From the NCBI GenBank assembly GCA_947260025.1, contig CAMYON010000022.1:1-38710 (forward strand): a stretch of 38,710 nt of DNA. Reading direction: 5' to 3'. The notes beneath the pieces are model-generated. The model had not been told where the DNA came from, did not search any database, and saw only the letters and a program-made list of their open reading frames with translations. Every line of letters starts with the position of its first letter. The first letter of the stretch is position 1. Shown piece by piece: positions 16,746-24,171 of the stretch. The translations under genes and the position numbers were made by a program. This DNA is from an uncultured Gammaproteobacteria bacterium (lineage in GTDB: Bacteria; Pseudomonadota; Gammaproteobacteria; GCA-001735895).

Positions 16746-17786
16746 GTGAAGATCCGTACATTATTAATCGTGATGTGCCTGGCGCTATTGCCGTTCCAGG
16801 TATTCTCTCAGGATAAAAAACCCGAACCGGGTGTTTTCATGAAGGATCCGGGATCCGAACTATGGCGCCAGGTCAGACAGCGCGACATGGAGGGCGTCGG
16901 CATTAGCCAGGTCAGGGGCGTCGATAGTGGCGTGCTGATCAACGCGCGCGGCGACCAGTGGGCCCGGTTTCGAATGACCCAGTTGTCGACCTATGGCGGT
17001 TTCGCGATCGCGGGTATCTTTGCAATCGTTATCCTGTTTTACGTGGTGCGCGGCAGCGTTCCGGTCGAGGGCGGACTTTCGGGGCGCATGGTAAAGCGCT
17101 TCACCGATTACGAGCGGGTCGTGCACTGGACGCTGGCGATCGTGTTCCTGTTTCTGGCGATAACGGGGCTGATTCTGCTGCTGGGCAGACCGGTGTTGCT
17201 GCCGTTGTTCGGCAAGGAAGTATTTTCACTAATGGCATCGGCCAGCAAGGAGGGGCATAACCTGTTCGGTCCGCTGTTCCTGGTGTCGCTGATCATGATG
17301 CTGATTAGTTTCGTGCGGCGTAACATCTACGAAAAAGGCGACATGACCTGGTTACTGAAGGGTGGCGGGCTGATCGGCGACGGTCACGCCTCGGGTGGTT
17401 TTTTCAACATGGGTGAGAAAACCTGGTACTGGATGGTGATTCTGATCGGGCTGGTAATTGCTGTAAGCGGCCTGATCCTGGTGTCCCCGTCGCTTGGCCA
17501 GGGCCGTGTCATCATGGAGCTTTCCCATATCGTTCACTCGATCGGGGCGCTGGTGCTGATGACGGTATCGGTAGGGCATATGTACCTCGGTTCTATCGGT
17601 TCCGAGGGTGCTCTCGAGGGTATGAAAACCGGTTACGTCGATATCAACTGGGCCGATGCGCATCACGATCGCTGGGGCAAGGTATGTCATGAGCAGGACC
17701 TGATTATTTCGGCCGAGGAATACGCCAGGTCGCAGGGCCAGAAGCCCGGGGCGGATAAAATGGAAACCGCGGAGCAAAGCAAATGA
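16746..17786 (+). CDS. fdhC: Formate dehydrogenase cytochrome b (gamma) subunit
   Basis: This is a 346-residue membrane protein. The GTG at 16746 gives a clean Sec signal peptide (MKIRTLLIVMCLALLPFQVF) with AGAAGG upstream; an ATG at 16704 would add 14 residues. A periplasmic segment with GVLINARGDQWARFR precedes the first membrane helix at about 82-102. Further helices lie near 128-147, 172-190, 228-248 and 262-280. Candidate heme ligands are H127, H171, H261/H264 and H278. The DYERVVHW and HMYLGSIGSEGALEGMKTGYVD segments are typical of the FdoI-like family. It carries electrons from the Fe-S subunit to the quinone pool. Its end overlaps the next gene by 4 bp (ATGA). Confidence 0.93.
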   Translation: MKIRTLLIVMCLALLPFQVFSQDKKPEPGVFMKDPGSELWRQVRQRDMEGVGISQVRGVDSGVLINARGDQWARFRMTQLSTYGGFAIAGIFAIVILFYVVRGSVPVEGGLSGRMVKRFTDYERVVHWTLAIVFLFLAITGLILLLGRPVLLPLFGKEVFSLMASASKEGHNLFGPLFLVSLIMMLISFVRRNIYEKGDMTWLLKGGGLIGDGHASGGFFNMGEKTWYWMVILIGLVIAVSGLILVSPSLGQGRVIMELSHIVHSIGALVLMTVSVGHMYLGSIGSEGALEGMKTGYVDINWADAHHDRWGKVCHEQDLIISAEEYARSQGQKPGADKMETAEQSK

Positions 17787-18424
17787 TCGAGAACCTGATT
17801 GACGGACCCTTGTGGTATTTCTCGCTCGCCGTGTTCGTGATCGGCGTGGTCTGGAGGCTGGGATCGATTATTTTTGCCAGTCGCAAACAGGATCTTTCGG
17901 TAGCGCGCGGGGCCGCGGGTCCGGCGGCGATCAAAACGGTATTCAGTCGTTTCGTCCCGCATAAAGAAATCGTTTCGCAGATCACCGTACCGTTCGTGGC
18001 CGGTTACATGTTCCACCTGGGCCTGTTCGCGCTATTGTTTTTTGCTGCACCGCATGTCGCTTTCCTCGAGGAAAACCTGCTGGGGTTCGGCTGGACACCC
18101 ATGCCCCACTGGGCGTTTATCGTCGCTTCGCAGCTGGCTTTCCTGGGGCTGATCATGCTGTGGGTGCGGCGCATGGTGAACCCGGTCAGCCGACTGATTT
18201 CGACCTGGGACGATCATGTCGCCGCGATCCTGACTTTCGTCGTGATGCTGACCGGTTGCTTCGCGTTGCTCGAGGGTTCCACCGGGCTGCGTCTGCTGCA
18301 TCGGTTTTCGGTCGAGCTATGGCTGATTTACTTTCCCTTTAGCGCACTGATGCACACCTTCACATTTATCCCGAGCAGGGCCTTTACCGGCGCCTGGTTC
18401 GGTCGCCGCGGAATCGACGCTTGA
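17783..18424 (+). CDS. NarI/DsrM-like membrane cytochrome b
   Basis: This is a 213-residue integral membrane protein with about five helices (near 8-30, 65-88, 108-128, 146-163 and 172-192). Histidines in or next to helices that could bind b hemes are H78, H91, H145, H173 and H191. The overall plan resembles the gamma subunit of respiratory nitrate reductase and the DsrM/HmeC/TmcC type quinone-reactive cytochromes. It is coupled to fdhC by a 4-bp overlap and is followed 18 bp later by an HdrD/DsrK-like protein. This is the same pairing seen in DsrMK and HdrDE modules. It therefore probably exchanges electrons between quinones and the Fe-S partner. The substrate side is unknown. Confidence 0.82.
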   Translation: MIENLIDGPLWYFSLAVFVIGVVWRLGSIIFASRKQDLSVARGAAGPAAIKTVFSRFVPHKEIVSQITVPFVAGYMFHLGLFALLFFAAPHVAFLEENLLGFGWTPMPHWAFIVASQLAFLGLIMLWVRRMVNPVSRLISTWDDHVAAILTFVVMLTGCFALLEGSTGLRLLHRFSVELWLIYFPFSALMHTFTFIPSRAFTGAWFGRRGIDA

Positions 18425-18442
18425 ACGAGAGGTAAAGGACAG

Positions 18443-19708
18443 ATGAGCGAGAAACTGGAGAAAGGCCTGGAAGTACTGCGAGCCGAGATGGACAGTAAGG
18501 CGCAGGCCTTCTTTTCGAGCTGCGTCAACTGCGGCATCTGCGCCGAGTCCTGCCTGTTTTATACCGAAACCATGGATCCGCGCTATACGCCGATTTATAA
18601 AACCGAGCCGCTGCGCAAATTGTGGCGTAACGAGTACAGCTTCTGGGGCAAGATTTCGTCGGCGCTCGGATTCTCCAAAACGATGACCGAGTCCGATCTG
18701 ACCGACTGGGAAGAGCTGGTTTACGACGGCTGTTCGATGTGCGGCCGTTGCAGCATGGTGTGCCCGGTAGGTGTCGATATCTCCGGCATGATTTTCAAGG
18801 TCAAGCATGCACTCTCGAAGGCAGGTATTTCACCGGAAGGACTGATTGGTGCGACCCAGCGAGCCGTCGATATCGGCAGCCCGATGGGGATTACCCTGAA
18901 GACGGTGAAGGCAATGATTAAACACGTCGAAAAAAACACCGGGCTGAAAATCCCGATGGACGTCGAGGGCGCCGACTACATGGCGTTGCTGTCTTCCAAT
19001 GAAATCGCGCTATATCCCGAGTACCTCGAGTCGCTGGCCAAGATTTTCGATCACGCGGGCGTTAGCTGGACCCTTTCTTCCGATGCTTTCGAGGCGACCA
19101 ATTCGGGACTGCAGATTGGTAACAAGACTATCGCGGGACAGTTGGTGCAGCGGGTGGTCGACGGCGCCGAAAAACTAAAAGTTAAAACAGTCATTAGCCC
19201 CGAGTGCGGCCACGCCTATACCGCGCTGCGCTGGGAAGGGCCGAACTTTATCGGCAAGGCCTACCCGTTCAGGGTGGTGCATATCCTCGAACTGCTCGAC
19301 GAGCTGCAGGCGGCAGGCAAGATCAGGACCACGGGCAAGGAAGGCGAGCGTCTGACGTTTCACGATCCCTGTTCGATCGTGCGTCGCGGCGGGGTCAATG
19401 CGCAACCGCGTAACCTGCTCGAACCGATCACCGAAAACTTCGTCGAAATGGCCGATCATGGCAACATGAACTGGTGTTGCGGCGGTGGCGGCGGTGTCAG
19501 CAGCAACGAGCGAGCCGAGGAGTTGAAGCTCACGGCCTTCAATCGCAAGAAATCCCAGATCGAGGCTACCGGCGCCACCGGCGTGGTCACCGCCTGCTCG
19601 AATTGCCGCATGGTGATGGAAGAAGGCGTCGAGACCAATGAGATGGATGTCGAACTGCTCGGCCTGACCGAGATGATCGCGGCGCACCTCGAAGACCGAC
19701 CCAACTAG
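18443..19708 (+). CDS. HdrD/DsrK/GlpC-like Fe-S protein with CCG domain
   Basis: This is a 421-residue soluble protein. Two 4Fe-4S motifs come first (C27, C30, C33, C37 and C97, C100, C103, C107). Then comes a CCG-type region: HDPC-x34-CC-x38-CxxC, close to the heterodisulfide reductase signature that binds a non-cubane cluster. The earlier CCG half is reduced to SPECGHAY. Relatives are HdrD, DsrK and GlpC, which move electrons between a membrane cytochrome b and a thiol/disulfide or organic substrate. It is the last gene of the formate dehydrogenase operon and follows its likely membrane partner. A GAGAGGTAAAGGACAG ribosome region precedes the ATG at 18443. The true substrate cannot be read from the sequence. 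Confidence 0.88.
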   Translation: MSEKLEKGLEVLRAEMDSKAQAFFSSCVNCGICAESCLFYTETMDPRYTPIYKTEPLRKLWRNEYSFWGKISSALGFSKTMTESDLTDWEELVYDGCSMCGRCSMVCPVGVDISGMIFKVKHALSKAGISPEGLIGATQRAVDIGSPMGITLKTVKAMIKHVEKNTGLKIPMDVEGADYMALLSSNEIALYPEYLESLAKIFDHAGVSWTLSSDAFEATNSGLQIGNKTIAGQLVQRVVDGAEKLKVKTVISPECGHAYTALRWEGPNFIGKAYPFRVVHILELLDELQAAGKIRTTGKEGERLTFHDPCSIVRRGGVNAQPRNLLEPITENFVEMADHGNMNWCCGGGGGVSSNERAEELKLTAFNRKKSQIEATGATGVVTACSNCRMVMEEGVETNEMDVELLGLTEMIAAHLEDRPN

Positions 19709-19787
19709 GCCCTCGTCGGGCTGGCAAGCGCGCCTGAAGTTTGCCCGCCGCAACAAATCTACTCCTGGCCTGGAGTAATCAGCCGCT

Positions 19788-20441
19788 CTATTGCCCTGTC
19801 CGCTGCTGGCCTGGTTTTCCAGTAGTCCTGCAGTCACGCCATGCGTGATAGACGGACGTGACGTCGGCACGCCAGGTCGGGGAAATAATAGTGATGAGAA
19901 TCGCTTCGAGATTGGTAAGCGTGACGGCCACGGCGGCGATGCGCAGCGGCCAGAGAGACCATTCGCTGAAGAGTGCTATCACCGCGACGGCTGTGAGGAA
20001 CCAGGAGGTCTTGGCAGCGCGAGTGTGGTAGCTTGGCCAGCGTTTGTATTTCCAGAAACCTGCGGCGGTCGAGACCAGGTAGGTGACAAGGGCGGTAGCG
20101 ACCCAGGCGAGTTCGAACCTTAGCGTGTCGCCATACAGCGTCACTACCCCGAACAGCAGGGCGGCATAGAGTGTCGCGTCGGCCCAGCTGTCGAGGCGTG
20201 CACCCAACACCGTGCGCTGGTTGAGGATGATAGCCAGCTTGCCGTCGATCCAGTCCGTCATCGAAAGAAAAATGAAGCACCACAGGAAGACCTCGTTATG
20301 CCCCTGCCATGCGATTGGCACGAGGATGAACGATCCGACCAGGCGGACGATACAGAGGAAATTCGGTACGGTCAGGATGCGGTTGGAGATTTGCGCCTCG
20401 GCAACGGCTACGGACTCTTCATGCTTGTCGGAGCGCTTCAC
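19788..20441 (-). CDS. CDP-alcohol phosphatidyltransferase family protein
   Basis: This is a membrane enzyme of about 217 residues (220 if a GTG at 20450 is used). The GTG at 20441 makes a 4-bp GTGA overlap with the upstream CdsA-like gene and is preferred. On the 220-residue numbering the signature is D66-x2-D69-G70-x2-A73-I74-x8-G83-x3-D87-x3-D91. This is the family motif with exact spacing, except that the usual arginine after alanine is I74. Hydrophobic helices follow through to about 180. Such enzymes swap CMP of a CDP-activated lipid for an alcohol head group. The alcohol here is unknown. The partner gene making CDP-diacylglycerol lies directly upstream in the operon. Confidence 0.85.
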   Translation of the reverse strand: MKRSDKHEESVAVAEAQISNRILTVPNFLCIVRLVGSFILVPIAWQGHNEVFLWCFIFLSMTDWIDGKLAIILNQRTVLGARLDSWADATLYAALLFGVVTLYGDTLRFELAWVATALVTYLVSTAAGFWKYKRWPSYHTRAAKTSWFLTAVAVIALFSEWSLWPLRIAAVAVTLTNLEAILITIISPTWRADVTSVYHAWRDCRTTGKPGQQRTGQ

Positions 20442-21427
20442 GCCGTCCACCAGCTCACAAAATACACGAACACCGGCGCGGTCAGGGTCAGGCTATCGAC
20501 GCGATCGATAACGCCGCCCATACCGGGCAACAGCTTGCTGCTGTCCTTGACGCCGGCATCACGTTTGATGGCCGACATATTGATGTCTCCGAAGAAGCCC
20601 GCGATGGAGATCAGAATTGCCGCCAGCACCGGTGCGACCCAGGGCTGATGTGCCTGCGATAGCGAGAAAGGCCCCGCTTGCTGGCCCAGGGTCGTGAGCC
20701 ACGGCGCAATCAGGGGCGCGAGTATGGCGATAACGATCAGGCCCCCGAAGAAGCCCTCCCAGGTTTTGTTGGGCGAGATGACGGGCGAGATGCGGTGGCG
20801 TTTGTGAGCCCCGAATAGTCGACCGACAATAGCCTGAAAAATGTCGTCGGTCTCGGTAAGGACGACCAGGAAGATGAACCATCCGACCGGGCCCAAAGGG
20901 CCGGAGGAGGTCGAGGGAATTATTGTCAGGAACGCGGCATGTGAAACTCCGTAGCCGAGGAACATGATTCCCCACAGCAGGCTTCCGGCGGATCTCGCAT
21001 AGTCTTTCGGATCGTCTTTGATAAGCAGCAGCAAGGCCAGGGCAATGAATGAACCGAGTGGCAGAAATATGACGAACAGCGAGGTTGATCCGGACAGTAT
21101 CAGCAGGTAATTGATGGCGATGAGCCCATAGCCTGCGCGTATCGCGGGTTTGTCCGCGGTGCGGGCGCCGTATACCCGGGTAAACTCGAACCAGGCTACG
21201 CAGCTGGCGACGCCTAGCAGCAGGCAGATCCCCAGCCGACCGGCCAGCACGGCGGCACTGACGGCAATGGCAAGCAACCACCAGGTTCGCAGGCTGGCGA
21301 GCCGTTTACGCCGCAATGTCTCCTCGGCGTTTCGCAGCGAGATAAAGCGGGCTATCGATCCAACGATCAGGCTTGCGAAAAGCGCGAGCGGAACCCAGTA
21401 CAGGGCGGGGTCAATGGCGTCGATCAT
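20438..21427 (-). CDS. CdsA-family phosphatidate cytidylyltransferase, YnbB-like
   Basis: This is a 329-residue multi-pass membrane protein that makes CDP-diacylglycerol from phosphatidate and CTP. The signature near 285-311 (SAIKRDAGVKDSSKLLPGMGG followed by DRVDS) and the GFFGD and SPNKTWEG segments are diagnostic of CdsA. The segments LRTWW near the N-terminus and LTETDDIFQAI resemble E. coli YnbB, a second CdsA-like protein encoded beside the CDP-alcohol transferase YnbA, rather than housekeeping CdsA. That comparison is from memory. It follows the TVP38-type gene by 11 bp and overlaps the transferase gene by 4 bp. A role in a separate, perhaps conditional, phospholipid branch is inferred. 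Confidence 0.9.
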   Translation of the reverse strand: MIDAIDPALYWVPLALFASLIVGSIARFISLRNAEETLRRKRLASLRTWWLLAIAVSAAVLAGRLGICLLLGVASCVAWFEFTRVYGARTADKPAIRAGYGLIAINYLLILSGSTSLFVIFLPLGSFIALALLLLIKDDPKDYARSAGSLLWGIMFLGYGVSHAAFLTIIPSTSSGPLGPVGWFIFLVVLTETDDIFQAIVGRLFGAHKRHRISPVISPNKTWEGFFGGLIVIAILAPLIAPWLTTLGQQAGPFSLSQAHQPWVAPVLAAILISIAGFFGDINMSAIKRDAGVKDSSKLLPGMGGVIDRVDSLTLTAPVFVYFVSWWTA

Positions 21428-21438
21428 CTTATCTTCAC

Positions 21439-22182
21439 TCAGGATTCATGCCCGGCCGCATCGTGGTTGTCGTTCTCGGCGGTGGGAATCCCGAAGTGGC
21501 TAATGAGCCAACGGACCAGGTGTGGCAGGGCGGCGCAGACTACCATGGCCACAATTAGCGGCAGGTCGATCAATGATCCTGGCCCGTTACTTGCCAGTTC
21601 ACGCAATGACGGTAGACGGGTTCCCACGTAGGCCCAGATGGCGTTGGCGGGCAGCAAGCCCAGCGCCGTGGTCCAGCAGAAGGTCCAGCTGCCGACACGG
21701 CTCGCGCCGCTAACCGGGTTGACGATCGAGTAAGGCACGTGCGCCATACGCAGCGCAAGCAGGTAGTAAGCCCCTTCCTTTTCGATGTGTTTGTTCATAA
21801 GTGCGACGAAATTGGTGTAGCGGCGCTCGATGCTTTCCTGAAACAGGTAGCGACTGAGCGAAAAGATTGTCATCCCGCCCAGGGTGAGACCGACGGTGAC
21901 GATTAGTAAGGCTTGCCAGAAACCGAATAGCCAGCCATAGACGATTGCCTTGCCTCCGGTTCCGGGAACCAGCGCCAACCCGGTATAGATACCGAAGCCG
22001 ATAATGAACGATCGCCATGGGTTGGTCGCTATGTAAGCGCGGATGCGACTCTCTTGTTCGGCCAGAGTCTCCAGCGAGATGTAATGGTTGACATACCAGG
22101 CCAGTGCCGACAGGAAAACGGCGGCGATTGCCAAAATTAGTAATTTGCGCTTTTTACGTCCGGTTGTCGGGAGTCCGCTCAT
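21439..22182 (-). CDS. TVP38/TMEM64 (VTT domain) membrane protein
   Basis: This is a 247-residue protein with an N-terminal basic stretch and membrane helices near 14-32, 57-75, 85-108 and in the C-terminal half. The VTT-domain landmarks are GLALVPGTGGKAIVYGWLFGF (split here across a re-entrant loop), LTLGGMTIFSLSRYLF and ALRMAHVPYSIVNPVSGASRV. Relatives of the DedA/VTT superfamily are membrane transporters or lipid scramblases that handle phospholipid or undecaprenyl phosphate distribution. It overlaps the metallophosphoesterase gene by 4 bp and sits before a CdsA-like gene, so a lipid role fits. The C-terminus is hydrophilic. The precise cargo is unknown. Confidence 0.85.
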   Translation of the reverse strand: MSGLPTTGRKKRKLLILAIAAVFLSALAWYVNHYISLETLAEQESRIRAYIATNPWRSFIIGFGIYTGLALVPGTGGKAIVYGWLFGFWQALLIVTVGLTLGGMTIFSLSRYLFQESIERRYTNFVALMNKHIEKEGAYYLLALRMAHVPYSIVNPVSGASRVGSWTFCWTTALGLLPANAIWAYVGTRLPSLRELASNGPGSLIDLPLIVAMVVCAALPHLVRWLISHFGIPTAENDNHDAAGHES

Positions 22183-23042
22183 GGTGGCGAGGGCCCGGAG
22201 CCGAATCCTGCGATCTCGAGGGCCAGTCCCGGACGAGGGAATTTGTGCTTGCTCAGGGGGGCAAACTTGCCGACCTCTTCGTAATAAAGGTAGTGGGTGA
22301 CAGTGAGCGTCTGCGAGCCGGTTTCGATCAGGTTGAAAGTGTTTTCGTTACGTTCCCTCCCTTTTCCTCGGCTGGACGTGGTGGTGCCACACTGCACAAT
22401 AATGACACCGCGGTCGCGGTGATGACCTGGAAAGAAGTCGAGCGAACTCCCGATATAGGATCGATGCAGGTGTCCCCCCAGTATCATTTCGACTTTTTGT
22501 TCGACAAAGTAGTCTATCGCACGCTGCGCGCCAGGCATGGAAACATCGAAAACGCGGTCGTGCCCGGGTGCAAACTGATGGTGGGCGACGACGATGCGTA
22601 CCTTGTCTTCGGGTACCCCGGCAAAAACTTTTTCGCTGTGCCTGAGCTGTTGGCGATCGAGCCGCCCATTAGAGATGCTGCGTCGTGGCGCGGTGGAATC
22701 GAGGCCGACCAGCACCGCGTTACCAACCTCCAGCACCGGGTTTAAATCGGGTGAAATGATTTCGCAATAGAGTTCGTGTGGCTTGAAAAAACGTTCGAAG
22801 AGACGCCATAGCGCCACGTCATGGTTCCCCGGAATGATGAGCATCGGGTAATCCGATAACTGGTCGAAGTATCGTCTGGCCTGCTCGAATTGATCGCGCC
22901 TGGCGCGTTGTGTCAGGTCGCCGCTGACGACGATTGCATCGGGCGCGAGCCCAGGAATGGTCTGCAACAGGGCCTCACCGACCGCGGGTACGAATGGCGG
23001 CCCGAAATGAAGATCAGAGATGTGAAGTATTTTAGCCGACAT
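22179..23042 (-). CDS. Calcineurin-like metallophosphoesterase
   Basis: This is a 287-residue soluble protein with the complete two-metal phosphoesterase motif set: D10-x-H12, G41-D42, GNH74D, AHHQF and GGHLH. Such enzymes cleave phosphate mono- or diesters, from cyclic nucleotides to nucleotide sugars and lipid intermediates. The order of genes after it (TVP38-type, CdsA-like, CDP-alcohol transferase) suggests a phospholipid-related substrate, but the sequence does not decide this. It is the first gene of the four-gene operon and carries the candidate FNR-type promoter. The predicted leader before its ATG is only a few bases long and has no visible Shine-Dalgarno. Confidence 0.9.
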   Translation of the reverse strand: MSAKILHISDLHFGPPFVPAVGEALLQTIPGLAPDAIVVSGDLTQRARRDQFEQARRYFDQLSDYPMLIIPGNHDVALWRLFERFFKPHELYCEIISPDLNPVLEVGNAVLVGLDSTAPRRSISNGRLDRQQLRHSEKVFAGVPEDKVRIVVAHHQFAPGHDRVFDVSMPGAQRAIDYFVEQKVEMILGGHLHRSYIGSSLDFFPGHHRDRGVIIVQCGTTTSSRGKGRERNENTFNLIETGSQTLTVTHYLYYEEVGKFAPLSKHKFPRPGLALEIAGFGSGPSPP

Positions 23043-23054
23043 GTGCGTTAAAGT

Positions 23055-23096
23055 ATCATATAGCCGCCGTTTCCCGATTATTCTGATTCAGATCAA
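23055..23096 (-). promoter_or_regulatory. FNR-type class II promoter of the lipid operon
   Basis: Read on the minus strand, TTGATCTGAATCAG (23096-23083) matches the FNR consensus in 9 of 10 positions. A -10 element TATGAT lies at 23060-23055. A start at about 23048 would put the FNR site centre at -41.5, the classical class II position, with no good -35 box. The resulting leader to the ATG at 23042 would be about 6 nt. Confidence 0.6.
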
Positions 23097-23179
23097 CGAA
23101 TCGGTTCAGGTCGATTTTCGGTCAGGATGACTTTCTACCTGGATATAATCGATCCGGGGCGAAGCTGCGGCTGCGTCGG

Positions 23180-24001
23180 TTACTTGCCCGATTCGATCTG
23201 GCGGACGAGGTCGCCGAGGTAGGAGCTCAAATCGCCGCAGCCGGCCTGCGACCAGGCGCCGTCGACAGGCAGGATCACGCCACTGATATAGTTACTCAGG
23301 TCGCAGCCCAGAAACAGGCAGGCCTGTCCGATATCGGCGGGCGACCCCATCCGTCCCAGCGGCACCGATTCGACGACGCGCCGACGTGTCGCTTCGTCGG
23401 GGGCAAGCCTGGCCATCCCCTCGGTACCGTCGATCGGGCCGGGGACGATGGAGTTGATGCGAACGCCTGCGTGGCCCCATTCGAGGGACAGCGTGCGGGT
23501 GATCATGTCGACCCCGGCCTTGGCGGAACAAACGTGGGCCTGCGCCTGCATCGGCAAGAAAGCCTGCGGCGCCGAAATGTTGATAACGCTGGCACCGGGC
23601 TTTTTCAGGTGCTGGAAGCCGGCCTTCATAACGTGAAAGGTTCCCATCAGGTCGATTTCCACCACGCTGCGAAAGGCATTGGCCGACATGCCGTTGACGG
23701 TAGCCGGGAAGTTGCCGGCGGCGCCCGAAACCAGAACGTCGAAGTCGCCAAATTTATCGTGCACTTGCGCCAGGCCGGCTTCGATCGCGTCGAGGTCGCG
23801 CACGTCGGCGCAAAAACCCATGGCCTCGGCGTCCAGCGCCTGCAGCGATTCCACCGTTGCGGTTACCTTGTCGTCCGAGCGGCTGGCAACCGCAACCCGG
23901 GCGCCGTGCCGGGCAAACAGCTCGGCGACGCCGCGGTTGATTCCGCTGGTTCCGCCGATGACCACCACCGTCCTGTCGCTAAAATCGATTGTTAGACTCA
24001 T
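23180..24001 (-). CDS. SDR-family oxidoreductase, 2,4-dienoyl-CoA reductase-like
   Basis: This is a 273-residue Rossmann enzyme. The cofactor loop is GGTSGINRG (16-24), with SR at 40-41 favouring NADP. The SGAAGNF segment replaces the usual NAG, and SAP is in the catalytic serine region. In classical SDRs the catalytic motif is YxxxK. Here K161 is present (VCSAK), but the position four residues before it is V157, so the tyrosine is missing. This is the pattern of the dienoyl-CoA reductase (DECR) branch, which uses NADPH to reduce 2,4-dienoyl-CoA during oxidation of unsaturated fatty acids. Segments FRSVVEIDLMGTFHVMKA and VRINSIVPGPIDGTEG support this. It is a single gene, divergent from the PatB-like gene. 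Assignment to a substrate is tentative. Confidence 0.82.
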   Translation of the reverse strand: MSLTIDFSDRTVVVIGGTSGINRGVAELFARHGARVAVASRSDDKVTATVESLQALDAEAMGFCADVRDLDAIEAGLAQVHDKFGDFDVLVSGAAGNFPATVNGMSANAFRSVVEIDLMGTFHVMKAGFQHLKKPGASVINISAPQAFLPMQAQAHVCSAKAGVDMITRTLSLEWGHAGVRINSIVPGPIDGTEGMARLAPDEATRRRVVESVPLGRMGSPADIGQACLFLGCDLSNYISGVILPVDGAWSQAGCGDLSSYLGDLVRQIESGK

Positions 24002-24171
24002 TGTTCTACCGGGTAGCTGCGTTTTGATTAGCAGAACCTATCCGATATTAGTCGTGCTTGCAATTGCGCAACAACCGGTGCCGATCTGGTTTTATATCAC
24101 GCGGTGCTGCCCTGGCGGTGTCGCTTTCGATACAATTCCGTGGATGAAAAAAATGATTGGGCGAGGTATCG

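Noticed and set aside
19709-19787. Terminator or small gene between the HdrD-like and CDP-alcohol transferase genes
   Set aside because: No stem with T run and no open frame of note was found in this short convergent gap.
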